Shown here: piece by piece, positions 1 through 10,510 of the stretch
Layout of the letters: each line of letters opens with the position of its first letter
Position numbering within the stretch: position 1 is the first letter of the stretch
Source: a virus
Reading direction: 5' to 3' (one strand)
Virus record (IMG/VR): IMGVR_UViG_3300008117_000029
Span: 62,001 to 126,000 of that record
Length of the DNA: 64,000 nt
Notes under the pieces: generated by a model
The model's database searches: none
What the model saw: only the letters and a program-made list of their open reading frames with translations
Told to the model about the DNA's origin: nothing
Translations under genes and position numbers: made by a program

Positions 1-1548
1 ATGATTGCAAATGTTAGTTTGAATTTCAAGTTCGTTGGGGGTAGCGGTCTAAAAGAATCTGTTGATAGATTACAAAACGCTTTGACATTCAATTATTATG
101 CGAATACTGAGATATATGATGACAGAGCCGATGTTACAGCACAAGAGGATTTCTTGAAAGTCTTAGATGACGAGTTTCTGGCAATGGCGGTTCCACCAAA
201 ACCACCTGCAGCTAATCAAGCGGCACCAAATAATGGACAAAATAATAACCAAACAATCGGTAGTATTCTAAACAGAACGAATCAACCTTTTGGTGAAAAC
301 GGAACTATTTCATATTCTGATTTCATGGTAAATTTTGTCAATCAAACTCAAACTTATTTTCAAAATGTTGTTAACAAACAAATTACAATCACATCTCAGT
401 ATAATAACGCGGTAAGGCAACAATGGATGGCTGAGAGAAATTATACATACGGAGGAACATCTGTGGATACCGCACCAGTATCAATATACATTTTTGGAAA
501 ACCAAATAATGTTGAGAACAGATTCAATCAGATATTTGCTAATTTGGAGGAAGACATTACAAATGATGATGACCAATTTATCAACTTCATTTCAGATACC
601 ACAAAAAATCTGACTCCAAGAGTAATAAATGCAATTAAGACAAACTATTCAAATGTTATTAAAAACAAGAGGGGTGTTTTCCAAAATGCCGTAACCCAAA
701 TAACACAAGAGTTGGTTACACTGGAGACACAATATATTCAAAGTTGGTCAAGAGCCAACATAATTACTTATGATTATACGACTGGTTTTGCTTTCGATGG
801 ATTCCAATCAGCGAAAGGTGATGTGACGGTTTATGAAATATCAGGATTATCTGAAGTAGATGTTTCATCCACTTCTGCAACTGATACCTTGGATGAGTTG
901 GTGATTGATTTACAAAAAGTGAGAGATAATATTTCAGAATTTAATGATATTATTTGGGCGACAAATTCTTTTGTTTATTCTCAAGACAATTTAACTTATG
1001 ATGGTGTTATGGTTTATAAAACTGAGAATGGAATTGCAGACGGAGCACCTTCAACCGACGTAGTGTTTGAACCTTTTTCAAAAAAGGATGAGTTCACAAA
1101 CGGTAATTTCAAAAGACAATATATGATATTCTCTGATGACATTTTGGATGACAAGAAATATCAAACATTCAAACAATCAATTATCGGAGACGTTATTAAT
1201 AACACTGCACTCATAGGAGATTCAACAGCCGACGTTAGTAAGATTTTTGACGACTTTTGGATTGTAAAATCCAAACCTTTATATATTGAGGAAAATAACA
1301 TAACTAAAGGATTCTTGGATAGTGTGGCTAAGAATGAGTTGAAAGATTTCTTAATCTATACACCATTCCCCAAAAAGAATAGAATCCTTGGATTTTCAAC
1401 GGAAAACGTGTTTCCTGACCCAAGTTTGTTCGACCTTGAAAAATCTTGGATTAAAAGTTTGGCTGCACAAACAAACAGCTCGAACGACCAAGCCACTTGG
1501 AATGATGACATTTCAGGGGCATTAATATCTAAAGCAAAACTTAACTAA
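1..1548 (+). CDS. tail/baseplate structural protein, probably 5'-truncated by window edge
   Basis: The reading frame is open from the first base and begins with ATG, but there is no upstream sequence, so this may be only the C-terminal part of a longer protein. The 515 visible residues start with a beta-type segment (VSLNFKFVGGSGL) and contain a Pro/Ala/Asn/Gln-rich linker at about residues 65-95. There are no signal peptide, membrane segments or enzymatic motifs. The stop codon overlaps the start of the gp53-like gene (TAATG), so the two are translationally linked. Position next to a gp53-like gene and a hub-like gene points to a baseplate or tail part. I do not recognise the family; the structural role is inferred from context only. 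Confidence 0.6.
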   Translation: MIANVSLNFKFVGGSGLKESVDRLQNALTFNYYANTEIYDDRADVTAQEDFLKVLDDEFLAMAVPPKPPAANQAAPNNGQNNNQTIGSILNRTNQPFGENGTISYSDFMVNFVNQTQTYFQNVVNKQITITSQYNNAVRQQWMAERNYTYGGTSVDTAPVSIYIFGKPNNVENRFNQIFANLEEDITNDDDQFINFISDTTKNLTPRVINAIKTNYSNVIKNKRGVFQNAVTQITQELVTLETQYIQSWSRANIITYDYTTGFAFDGFQSAKGDVTVYEISGLSEVDVSSTSATDTLDELVIDLQKVRDNISEFNDIIWATNSFVYSQDNLTYDGVMVYKTENGIADGAPSTDVVFEPFSKKDEFTNGNFKRQYMIFSDDILDDKKYQTFKQSIIGDVINNTALIGDSTADVSKIFDDFWIVKSKPLYIEENNITKGFLDSVAKNELKDFLIYTPFPKKNRILGFSTENVFPDPSLFDLEKSWIKSLAAQTNSSNDQATWNDDISGALISKAKLN

Positions 1549-1871
1549 TGGCGTATCCATATTGGAATAGATATAGTCAATTTATCATTAATGGAGAACA
1601 AACAGTTGTCCCTTATGTTCAATTGCCTTCAAAACCAACCGATAAGGCTTACATTTATAAAGTTGGTAGAAGTAGGTTAGATAGAGTCTCACAAGAATAT
1701 TACAACTCACCATTTTTTGGTTGGTTGATATTACAAGCCAACCCTCAGTTTGGGGGTTTAGAAAATAATATTTTCGATGGTGCAATTTTGAGTATTCCAT
1801 TTCCATTGATACCATCATTACAAGATTATAAAGCGGCAATAGACAACCAATTCTTTTATTATGGCAGGTAA
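1548..1871 (+). CDS. 53: gp53-like baseplate wedge protein
   Basis: This is a 107-residue protein. A tyrosine-rich N-terminus is followed by a core reading QEYYNSPFFGWLILQANPQ and then an IFDGAILSIPFP segment. This YYxxPxxxWLIxxAN plus GxxLxIP pattern is typical of the LysM-like domain of T4 gp53 and related small baseplate or tail proteins. In T4, gp53 clamps adjacent wedges together during baseplate assembly. Its start overlaps the stop of the upstream gene by one base, and its end overlaps the hub-like gene by 11 bases. T4 gp53 is longer (about 196 residues), so this is a minimal version. The family call is by motif memory and is fairly secure; the exact role is inferred. Confidence 0.7.
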   Translation: MAYPYWNRYSQFIINGEQTVVPYVQLPSKPTDKAYIYKVGRSRLDRVSQEYYNSPFFGWLILQANPQFGGLENNIFDGAILSIPFPLIPSLQDYKAAIDNQFFYYGR

Positions 1872-4800
1872 TGTACAAGCGGACAACAGTGGGAATATCC
1901 TTGTCGAGTTTGATTATAACAACATTATCGTAGTCGACCCAAACAAAACAATTGATGCTTTCGGAAAGATAAGAGAAAGATTAGTCGACCACGAAAATTT
2001 AGTTATGTATGCTAACTTGGAAGCCGAAGTGTTACCAAGAACAAAACTTGCTGTGGGGGCATCACCCGAAGATAGAGTAAGAATTGTTTCAATAGCGAAA
2101 ATGAATTTTTTAAAACCGACAAAAGATTCATTCTTAGGAACAGGTTATTATGATGAGATTACTGGAGACAACACAACAAAGTTTAAAGGGGTCAATCAAA
2201 TGTATACGGGAACTGTTGTTCCTAAAGATGGGACTAAGGCTTATATAGTCGATAGACCAAATGATTTATCTGATGTGTTGGATAACGGTTTGTTGGGGAT
2301 TACACAAATCACTATCGACACAAACATGTCCTTCATACCAAGTGTGAGAATTTCTTTGGAGGATATTCAAGGAAGAGCCTTATTTCAGTTGGGTAATAAC
2401 TCACCCTATGCGGCTTTCTTTAACTTACCATATCCACCATTTTATCTAACACTCAAAGGTTTTTATGGTCAAGCAATAAGATATCAATTGAATTTGGAAA
2501 CCTTTAATGCCAGGTTCAACACGTTTAGTGGGAATTATCAAATTGATTTAGATTTCAAAGGATATAAGTTTAATATATTAAATGAGATTGCGGTAGGACA
2601 TCTTATTGCGACACCGCACATGTATTCTCAACAATTCAATGTAACAACAAACCCTGTTGGTCCACAATCTAATCTGAAATCACAGGAAACAAATGCTGCA
2701 ACCCAAACTAAACTTCTTACCGCCACAGACGGAAGACAAAATGAGAATACTGTCCAAATAACTGCAGAGAGAGGGTATCAAAAAATACGAGAAGTTTATA
2801 GTGAATATAAATCCAAGGGTTTGATACCTCCTGACTTCCCTGAGTATTCATTCCCACAATTTGTAAACGCTCTTGAGTTATTTGAACAAAACGTTGCTAG
2901 TCAGTTTAACCCTGTTGAAGTTGCGCCTTTGACTAACATTCGAAACTATAAAACTTCACTCAGAAACTATTTTGAAGGTGTAAGGGGAGGTCAAACGTCA
3001 TGGTTCAATAGATACTTGAACCCTAACCCAGTTATTCTAAAAACAGGTGAGAGAGCGTATTTCTTCAAAGAAATTGATTTGAAAGCTAAGTTAGAGGCCG
3101 AATCACAGTTACAGAAAATTATTACAGAATATAATTTACAACTTTCAAAAAATCCAACTTTAGGGGATGACGGACCATCTAAAATTACTAACCCGATTGT
3201 ATATTCTACAATTAGTATCAAACCAGCACCTACAGAAAGTCAGATTAATTGGGAGGAAACAACAAAAATCCAAACGGGTATTTTGAAACCGAATCCTACG
3301 CAGATTAATCAATTGAAAGACCAGCTAAAAAACTTAACAACACCAATATATGAAACAAAAAATGTAAACGGTCAAACAACATTAGAAGATGTAAGACCTC
3401 CTTTTTTTGTTTTTGAGGGTAAAAACAGATTTGACAAAATAATTGCACTTCTTGAAACCCAAGCAAATAAAAAACTTTCAGAGTTTGAAGACTCAATTAC
3501 GAAGAAACTCTTAGAAAAAATTGAGAGTGGAACAAACGGTATTGGCTTCAAACCAACAGTTAGAAATATTATCGCAGTTCTTATGGCATCAGCAGAGGCA
3601 TTCATAAGACTTTTAGACGATGTTCACACTTCGGCTTGGGCTTTAAAATATGATGATGTCAGAAAAAAGGCGATTCTAGAAAATCCATCGTCAGCACCTG
3701 GTTCAGATACCGTTGATGAAATTAAAATAACAAGACAAGCGATTGAAAGTTCAACAGGTTTAAAATACGCTGAAATACCTGTTTACCCATGGCCACAGTT
3801 TTTTGTTGAAACACCGGAGGATAAAAAAGGTAGATTCCAACTCAAATATATTGCAGACCCGACTGTTGTTGAGTTAACGGGAGGTTGGGACTATTCTAAA
3901 TGGCCAGAGGTGCAATTTGTGGAAGAATATATGAGAGGTCTCACCATGAAATTTAATCCCCCATTAGCGCCGCCACCTTTAGACAACCAAATAGAAACAA
4001 ATCTTATTAACATTAACGCAATTGAATTTCCAACAGTTGGGGTTGCATACACTAATAAAGAAGAGATTAAGTTCTTCTATGAAATCTATGAAAGACAATT
4101 GGTAACATCGAGATACTCTAATTACATTAGGGCTAATCAAAATCAAATAGATGAGTTAATTAAGTTAAATACAGAAACAGAAGTTAACAATATTGTTAAA
4201 AGTTTAGGATTAAATTCTCCATACATAACAATGAAGTTGAAGAATTACGCAATTAACTCAAGTAATTATTTGTCATTTTTGGAGAACATATCAAACCAAG
4301 GGACTGGAAGAGCATGGCAAGATTTTATTAGGGATTTTTATGTAACACCATACTTGAGAAATTTGACTGAAAATTCATTTGCAATTCTGAATTTAGATGA
4401 ACAGGGTAAGCTACCTCAATCCACAGCACAGTCTTTAGCATTGGAAAGTTTGGTAACAAATTCAACGAACATACCAAATGTGACAGATACTATCCCTTTC
4501 ACGGACCCTCAGTGGAATATAAAAAATTTATCGAACGGAGATGGGTCAACTTTGGATGAAGTATATAACACCAACCGAGTTCTTACAATTTTTGACGCTA
4601 GAAAAATAATATCAAATTTCAACAACATTTATAACGTCAATGAAAAAAGACCAGTTACAAATTTTTCATATCTAAAAAATGACAACCCTAATTCAACAGT
4701 TACTGATTTGGCTGACAATGATGTTAGTTTGAGTTCTTTTTATCAAACGAGAACCCCGATTGACTTCATGGCGACCGAGGGTTACTATATTCACACCCCA

Positions 4801-7800
4801 CCAACTTTTTCTGAAGATGTCCCGTTAGAAAACGAGTTTCCGAGATTGACAACTACGTCAATGTTGAACACACCATATTTTGTTAATGCAATACAGAATG
4901 GGGTTCAGAACCAAAGAGCGAGCTTAGCGTATCCATACGTTCAAGCAGGTTATCTTTTTATAAATTCTTTACCTTTAGCTTCCTTGAGAGAAAAATATAA
5001 AACACAAGCCAATGGTGCCCAAACTGATTTAGATTATATTGCATCATGTTTCAAAAAATTTGGTGCAATTCACAAACTACCCTATGCTTGGATTTTGAAA
5101 TTTGGTTCGATATGGCATAGATACAAAGTCTACAAGCAATCGAATACAGATATATTACAAACAGCGTGGACAAATTTTAATCAAGTTCAAAACTTTTCGC
5201 CAATACAGAACTCTCCAAGTCAAACTTATTCATTCAAATATGGAACTGCTGATAGAGAAATTGCTTTGGAAAAAACAGATACAACTAATGTGAATCTACA
5301 GGTTGGATTTTACCCTAAAGTGATAAATGATTTTTATAAGTTTTGTATAGGTTATGATGTATATAAAGACTATACAAATGCCGAAATTCAGAACACCATT
5401 AAAGGTGGTATGAAAGTCTACAACTACGTTCAATCGAATATACAAACCCAACAGGAAGATAAAGTTCTGAGACTTACAACTTGGTCCGTTCTAATCCCTG
5501 GTGGGATTTCATCTACTGAGGAAAATTGTGGAACTGATAGTGTGACGAAACAAACAATTTATTTTGTTGTTCCATCCTTCGGTTCTTCCGTTAACCAAAC
5601 ATCAGACGAGTGTATTGTAAATACAAATAATCAATCAAGTACAGTTGTTAATTTAAATAATAATAGTGCGGTTTACAACGGTTCTGTAAGAACAATGTGG
5701 TCGGCTCCTAACTATGGGTATTTTGACGGTTCAGCGGTTGTCAAACCAACTCCAGAACAATACGTTAATAGAATTTTACCTAACACTGACGAACAATCAC
5801 CATTCATATTATTAGATTCTAATGAGTATTCGAACATTGAAGAGATTTTTTCGGTTTTCGATAAAAAAATATTAGATAGTTTTGAACAAGAGTTTTTAAA
5901 CTTCTGTAAGCCAATTACTGATGCAGATACAGCACCAACAAATCTTGGTATTGGTGAAACCTCAGTATCAGGTGATATTAATTTTAGAAACTTCCAATCC
6001 TTATTCAAAAGTTTGATTACCGTGATTCCACAACTTCCGGCAACAAATGAAACAGAGTATTTCAACGAAGTTATAAATTTACAATATTCAAATTCTCAGA
6101 ACACACTCAGAGCCTTCATGGAATATGATGTTCTTTTTAAATATGGAAATCCTTCAAATTACAAGAGAAGAACTTTGGATTCCTACCTTTCACATGGTGG
6201 ACAACCTGAGGTTACTGACCCTATACAATTTCAACCATATGTTCAAGGTTCTTTACCGAGTATAGGCGGGTCAACAACATTGACTCTTTCAAAGACACAA
6301 AATGTTGATGCTTGGTTAGCTTTGGAACTTGAAGTTGGATTCTCATCCATACCGAGTGTTGAGTATTCTTCGAATGGTTCTTACATAACTGATTTCTTCA
6401 TAGATAACAACATCGAATTTACCTTACCCAACGTTACAATACTGAGTCCTATAATAAAGATGTATGCAACTTATAAGTTGAGTAATCCAAATTCTACCGT
6501 CGCTCAGTTCAAGAACGCTCTACAGGATTTACTAAATTCTGAGGAATTATTACAAAGTAATTTCTTGAATGACCTATTGGCTAAGCTTAACAAGGCATTA
6601 CCAAATCAAAGTCAAATACCTCAAGGAACGATAAATAGTGTTTTTACGGGACAACAAAGTAAAGTCGAGAACTGGGAAGTGTTCAAAGCCTTAAATGATA
6701 AATGGATTGCTGGTGGTGATTACAAAACAAAAACTCTATTCGAAGACATTTTATTCTTGGATAGGGCTTCAAGAAACATTGGACAGACCGTTCTCTTAGA
6801 TATCTTCGAGTTGAAAAATATGATTGGAAGAAACTCTCTGAATAATGCCATGAGTATCTTCACTTTGATAAGTGGTATTCTAATTAAGAATAACTTTACA
6901 GTAATGAACCTTCCGGCTTATGTAAACTTCTATAATATTCAAGATGTGGACGGAACAACAATACCTCAACCTGAGGGTTCTTTGGAATTTGCAAATAACA
7001 TGTGGGGAACTTTCTTGAATGTTGATTATAGAAATTCATCACCTAAAATGGTTTGCACATATGTTGGAAAACCATCACAATATTTGGATTTACCAAAAGG
7101 AAATTTCAGATTTCGTGATGATGGATTTGAAATGAGAAGGGCGTCTGAAAATCCTTTGATTGAGAATCAGGAGGGAAAAAAAGACTGGGCGACATCAAAT
7201 AAGTGCGTTGGTTTTAATGTCGATATCGGAAATAGAAATCAAAACATATTCTATTCATTCCAAGTCGAGCAAGCGTCAGGAGTGGCAACCTCGGAATCAA
7301 TTAACACTCAATTGAATATTGTAAACCAATCCACAGGTAGAAATGTCGCAACACAAAACGTGTCACTCTATAATCTTTATAAACAAAGAAGTTATAAATG
7401 TTCTGTGGTTTGTTTAGGAAATGCTATTATTCAACCAACAATGTATTTCAATTTGAGACATGTCCCAATGTTTAACGGACCTTATCTGATTGATAGTATC
7501 AACCACTCTATACAGCCTGGAAATTTCCAAACAACCTTTACTGGTATCAGACAAGGAATTTATGATTTACCTGCAATTGATTCTTTCCTACAAAGTATTA
7601 ATCAAAACTTATTAACAAGATTGGAGGCAATTTTGAAAATTAAGAAAGACGTTCCTAAACCTATTGCTAATACACAACAACAGAAAACAGACGAAGTAGT
7701 TCAGGTTTCAAATAATACATTGGATGCTCAAAATAGTTGCACATCAAAAGTTGACGTGATAACATATCAAGGATATGAGGTTCAATCTGGAACCGTAACA

Positions 7801-9549
7801 GAACTCACACCTCAGAAGTTCAAGGAGGCATTGGAAAGAGAAATTCCTGGTTCAGACAACACATTATTGAGATTCTACATATATGCGATTTCATATGTGA
7901 ATAGTTTTGTCAAAAGCTCGAACACAGATGCGGGAAAGTTTGTTGGATATAATCACAACTTTTCATTATTATCACTCGATAAAAATTTCCAACCAATTCA
8001 AACAACAAATTTATATTTCAATAAAAAATATTGTTGTGTTAACGTGACATCCTCAGGTTCGTCAAATTCATTACCAATTGCTGCATTCAATAGTCTCAAG
8101 GAATATATTGGTTTTATGAGGTCTAGATTGGAAAACAATTTGGAAAGAATTAGACAATTGAAATTAACAAAATATTACGTGTGTTATTGGCCGAAAGAGA
8201 GTGTTGCTGAGAACTACTACGAGTTGAATGCCGAGTCAGAATTTTCAACGGTGATTGGAACAATGCAAGAAGCCTATGTTTCTGCGGTTCAACTTGGAAT
8301 AATACCAAAAGAATTAGCAGAAAAGAATGATAAGGAAGCAAAAGAGATTCAAAAAGATACAACAGTCCCTACACCTCCACCACCTAATCCTGGACAAACA
8401 TGCCCACCTCCAATCATAACAACATTTGCGCCAACGATTGGTAACTCAGGAACAATAGTTCAAATCAAAGGTAACTGCTTGGATTCAACAATAGCCGTAT
8501 TCATAAACGGTGTTCAAGTTGAACCGAGAAATATAACCATAGTCAATCCTCAAACTATTAGAGTAGTTGTCCCCGAAGTGGGAACTACAGTATCAACAGG
8601 AAACATTAAAGTCGATACTTTCTATGGAACATTTACAACAGTTTCTACTTTCAATTTTGACCCATCAATTTCACCATCAGCGGCTTCATCTCCAGGTTCA
8701 TATGTAAACAACGCAAGTAATGTTACTGCGGCTGCATCAGGTGTTATTACTAATCCACAACAGACTGGACCAAATCCTCTTGAGATTATAACTCAAACCA
8801 AAAACACAATTGGTGGTGATGAGTTGTTAGTTGTTAAAATATCTCCTAATAGTGGAACGTGGGAGATGGATGACCAACCCGTAATGTCCTACACATTATA
8901 TACAATAAAGAAGGGTCCAAATAATTCAATCACAAGAACTGTTGAAAGTAGACAAAACACTAGACTTGTTGGTTTCGTTTCTCAAGATAAACAAACATTC
9001 ACCTGTTCGAGAGCGGCATTAATAAGTGCTGAGTTTCAGGGTGAACTTGAGGACTATGAGGGCGACGAAATAGAAATAACAACACAAATTAAGATATTAG
9101 CTAATAATACGTCAACACAGGAAACAGTCCGACAAAATTACAATTTTTTAATTTATGTTCCACCTGCAACCCCATCGACCCAAACACCGCCAGGCTCATT
9201 AGTTATAGTGAGTAATACTAACAGTGGTGAACTACCTAATTTTTCGGGACCCGACATCTACAATATTAAAAAACCTACGGGAGGTTATGTTACTTTACAA
9301 TTCAGTTGTCCGAACTTGATTCAGAAAGGTGAATTTGAGTTAGTTTTAATACCTGAGATAGAAATTCAGTCCATTGTAATAACAAATAATCCTGGCACAA
9401 AATATACTAATTTGGTTGAGACAAGTGCAAAAGGTAGATTCCAAGCTTCCGTAAGATATAAATCGAGCAGTTATACACACATCTTCCCGAACACATCAGA
9501 CCCTGTTCCTATAAATGCCGGAGCAACAAGTCCTCCTTTCACTTTATAA
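1861..9549 (+). CDS. giant baseplate hub-like structural protein with TIG-type domains
   Basis: This 2562-residue protein is one of the largest in the window. Residues 130-260 hold a beta-rich baseplate-like region (LFQLGNNSPYAAFFNLPYPP). Around 1855-1920 a segment with MYFNLRHVPMFNGPYLIDSI and a GNFQTTFTGIRQ stretch recalls the last domain of gpD/gp27-type tail hubs, where a ring domain is followed by VxxxxHxI...F.T. After a Pro-rich linker near 2170, residues about 2180-2260 form a TIG/IPT immunoglobulin-like domain (ITTFAPTIGNSGTIVQIKG). The C-terminal 300 residues are further beta-sandwich-like sequence. There are no membrane segments. Context among tail genes makes a hub or baseplate role likely. 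The hub analogy is inference, since the overall protein is far longer than known hubs. Confidence 0.6.
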   Translation: MAGNVQADNSGNILVEFDYNNIIVVDPNKTIDAFGKIRERLVDHENLVMYANLEAEVLPRTKLAVGASPEDRVRIVSIAKMNFLKPTKDSFLGTGYYDEITGDNTTKFKGVNQMYTGTVVPKDGTKAYIVDRPNDLSDVLDNGLLGITQITIDTNMSFIPSVRISLEDIQGRALFQLGNNSPYAAFFNLPYPPFYLTLKGFYGQAIRYQLNLETFNARFNTFSGNYQIDLDFKGYKFNILNEIAVGHLIATPHMYSQQFNVTTNPVGPQSNLKSQETNAATQTKLLTATDGRQNENTVQITAERGYQKIREVYSEYKSKGLIPPDFPEYSFPQFVNALELFEQNVASQFNPVEVAPLTNIRNYKTSLRNYFEGVRGGQTSWFNRYLNPNPVILKTGERAYFFKEIDLKAKLEAESQLQKIITEYNLQLSKNPTLGDDGPSKITNPIVYSTISIKPAPTESQINWEETTKIQTGILKPNPTQINQLKDQLKNLTTPIYETKNVNGQTTLEDVRPPFFVFEGKNRFDKIIALLETQANKKLSEFEDSITKKLLEKIESGTNGIGFKPTVRNIIAVLMASAEAFIRLLDDVHTSAWALKYDDVRKKAILENPSSAPGSDTVDEIKITRQAIESSTGLKYAEIPVYPWPQFFVETPEDKKGRFQLKYIADPTVVELTGGWDYSKWPEVQFVEEYMRGLTMKFNPPLAPPPLDNQIETNLININAIEFPTVGVAYTNKEEIKFFYEIYERQLVTSRYSNYIRANQNQIDELIKLNTETEVNNIVKSLGLNSPYITMKLKNYAINSSNYLSFLENISNQGTGRAWQDFIRDFYVTPYLRNLTENSFAILNLDEQGKLPQSTAQSLALESLVTNSTNIPNVTDTIPFTDPQWNIKNLSNGDGSTLDEVYNTNRVLTIFDARKIISNFNNIYNVNEKRPVTNFSYLKNDNPNSTVTDLADNDVSLSSFYQTRTPIDFMATEGYYIHTPPTFSEDVPLENEFPRLTTTSMLNTPYFVNAIQNGVQNQRASLAYPYVQAGYLFINSLPLASLREKYKTQANGAQTDLDYIASCFKKFGAIHKLPYAWILKFGSIWHRYKVYKQSNTDILQTAWTNFNQVQNFSPIQNSPSQTYSFKYGTADREIALEKTDTTNVNLQVGFYPKVINDFYKFCIGYDVYKDYTNAEIQNTIKGGMKVYNYVQSNIQTQQEDKVLRLTTWSVLIPGGISSTEENCGTDSVTKQTIYFVVPSFGSSVNQTSDECIVNTNNQSSTVVNLNNNSAVYNGSVRTMWSAPNYGYFDGSAVVKPTPEQYVNRILPNTDEQSPFILLDSNEYSNIEEIFSVFDKKILDSFEQEFLNFCKPITDADTAPTNLGIGETSVSGDINFRNFQSLFKSLITVIPQLPATNETEYFNEVINLQYSNSQNTLRAFMEYDVLFKYGNPSNYKRRTLDSYLSHGGQPEVTDPIQFQPYVQGSLPSIGGSTTLTLSKTQNVDAWLALELEVGFSSIPSVEYSSNGSYITDFFIDNNIEFTLPNVTILSPIIKMYATYKLSNPNSTVAQFKNALQDLLNSEELLQSNFLNDLLAKLNKALPNQSQIPQGTINSVFTGQQSKVENWEVFKALNDKWIAGGDYKTKTLFEDILFLDRASRNIGQTVLLDIFELKNMIGRNSLNNAMSIFTLISGILIKNNFTVMNLPAYVNFYNIQDVDGTTIPQPEGSLEFANNMWGTFLNVDYRNSSPKMVCTYVGKPSQYLDLPKGNFRFRDDGFEMRRASENPLIENQEGKKDWATSNKCVGFNVDIGNRNQNIFYSFQVEQASGVATSESINTQLNIVNQSTGRNVATQNVSLYNLYKQRSYKCSVVCLGNAIIQPTMYFNLRHVPMFNGPYLIDSINHSIQPGNFQTTFTGIRQGIYDLPAIDSFLQSINQNLLTRLEAILKIKKDVPKPIANTQQQKTDEVVQVSNNTLDAQNSCTSKVDVITYQGYEVQSGTVTELTPQKFKEALEREIPGSDNTLLRFYIYAISYVNSFVKSSNTDAGKFVGYNHNFSLLSLDKNFQPIQTTNLYFNKKYCCVNVTSSGSSNSLPIAAFNSLKEYIGFMRSRLENNLERIRQLKLTKYYVCYWPKESVAENYYELNAESEFSTVIGTMQEAYVSAVQLGIIPKELAEKNDKEAKEIQKDTTVPTPPPPNPGQTCPPPIITTFAPTIGNSGTIVQIKGNCLDSTIAVFINGVQVEPRNITIVNPQTIRVVVPEVGTTVSTGNIKVDTFYGTFTTVSTFNFDPSISPSAASSPGSYVNNASNVTAAASGVITNPQQTGPNPLEIITQTKNTIGGDELLVVKISPNSGTWEMDDQPVMSYTLYTIKKGPNNSITRTVESRQNTRLVGFVSQDKQTFTCSRAALISAEFQGELEDYEGDEIEITTQIKILANNTSTQETVRQNYNFLIYVPPATPSTQTPPGSLVIVSNTNSGELPNFSGPDIYNIKKPTGGYVTLQFSCPNLIQKGEFELVLIPEIEIQSIVITNNPGTKYTNLVETSAKGRFQASVRYKSSSYTHIFPNTSDPVPINAGATSPPFTL

Positions 9550-9559
9550 CATAACAATA

Positions 9560-9567
9560 TATTTATA
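9560..9567 (+). promoter_or_regulatory. TATTTATA motif, putative late promoter element
   Basis: The octamer TATTTATA lies 12 bases before the ATG of the next gene, in the only gap (30 bases) between the hub-like gene and that gene. The same octamer precedes most other structural transcription units in the window. It is the reverse complement of the T4 late -10 box TATAAATA, so the promoter role is inferred from recurrence, not from identity with T4. Confidence 0.5.
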
Positions 9568-9579
9568 ATAAAGAATTTT

Positions 9580-9804
9580 ATGAGTTTAAAATCAACATTG
9601 GACAATTATTTAGGAAAATCGGTTAAATTTTCTGAAGAAGATTTGGGTGATGGAACTAAACAAGTTTGCGACTTAGAAACAGGAGACTGTTACGTAGTTA
9701 GAGAAAGAGATGGTCTAATCGAAAGAGCCGGACACATGCAAACTGCAAACAGAAAAGTAAGGGTTGAAACTTCAAGAGGTATAAAGCAATTACTAAATGG
9801 TTAA
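9580..9804 (+). CDS. small hypothetical protein
   Basis: This is a 74-residue soluble, charged protein. It contains a CDLETGDCYVVRERDGLIER stretch that looks like two short beta strands with two cysteines seven residues apart. It has no membrane segment or signal. It follows the TATTTATA element and overlaps the next gene by eight bases, so the two form a short transcription unit closed by the terminator at 10484. Its family is not recognised. Position after the baseplate genes and a late-type element suggests a virion or assembly factor, but nothing in the sequence proves it. Confidence 0.6.
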   Translation: MSLKSTLDNYLGKSVKFSEEDLGDGTKQVCDLETGDCYVVRERDGLIERAGHMQTANRKVRVETSRGIKQLLNG

Positions 9805-10480
9805 AACTATGAGTTTAGATAGAAAAATTATTAGCGAGATTGAACGCTACAGACAAATTAACAAATACATTGTAGAACAAGCAGAACTACCATTACCTGA
9901 AGACCCAGGTGCAATTCCTCCTCCGCCAGCAGCACCCGAAGCCGGAGCGGTTCCCCCACCACCAGCTGGTGAGGAACCAGCTACAGACACAGCACCTCAA
10001 CCTATTGATGTAGAGAATGACCCTGACGTAGAGAAAATTGACGATGAGGGAAAATCAGAAGAGGGTGAAGGTGATGGAACTGAAGAGGTAGAAGTTACTG
10101 ATTTAGTGGATAGTCAAAAAAACATCGAAAAGAAACAAGATGAGTATTTTAATAATTTATTTGGTCAATTAAATAACCTCGAATCCAAGCTCAAGGAAAT
10201 GGATGGACTTATGTCTAAACTTAACTCTTTGGAGATGAAGATTGAAAAGTATAGAGAGAAAACTCCACAAGAAAAGTTAGAACTAAGAACATATGATTCA
10301 TATCCATTCAATCAAAAACTTACAGACTTTTTTGAGGATAAAAAAGAAGAGATGGAAAAAACAGGTAAACATGATTATGTGTTAACAACGGATGATGTTA
10401 AAAACATCAACGTGAATGATATCAAAAACTCATTCCAACCTGGTGATGTAGATAGTTACGAAAACGAATTTAACAGATAA
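9797..10480 (+). CDS. acidic, proline-rich, coiled-coil protein of unknown function
   Basis: This is a 227-residue protein. The N-terminus (about 1-35) is a charged helix. Residues 35-75 are a low-complexity Pro/Ala linker (PPPPAAPEAG, PPPPAGEEP). Residues 75-110 are strongly acidic (Glu/Asp). Residues 110-155 form a predicted coiled coil (NLESKLKEMDGLMSKLNSLE), followed by a charged C-terminus. The first ATG overlaps the upstream stop; a second in-frame ATG at 9809 (MSLDRK) is an equally good start. The layout of helix, flexible acidic linker and coiled coil is seen in phage scaffold or core proteins, but I do not recognise a family and make no functional call. Confidence 0.6.
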   Translation: MVKTMSLDRKIISEIERYRQINKYIVEQAELPLPEDPGAIPPPPAAPEAGAVPPPPAGEEPATDTAPQPIDVENDPDVEKIDDEGKSEEGEGDGTEEVEVTDLVDSQKNIEKKQDEYFNNLFGQLNNLESKLKEMDGLMSKLNSLEMKIEKYREKTPQEKLELRTYDSYPFNQKLTDFFEDKKEEMEKTGKHDYVLTTDDVKNINVNDIKNSFQPGDVDSYENEFNR

Positions 10481-10483
10481 AAT

Positions 10484-10507
10484 AAAGGGACTGAAAGGTC
10501 CCTTTTT
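10484..10507 (+). terminator. rho-independent terminator
   Basis: An 8-bp stem AAAGGGAC/GTCCCTTT with a six-base loop is followed by a short T run. It lies four bases after the stop of the acidic coiled-coil gene and just before the gp32 promoter candidate, so it insulates the SSB gene from the upstream unit. Confidence 0.85.
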
Positions 10508-10510
10508 AAT

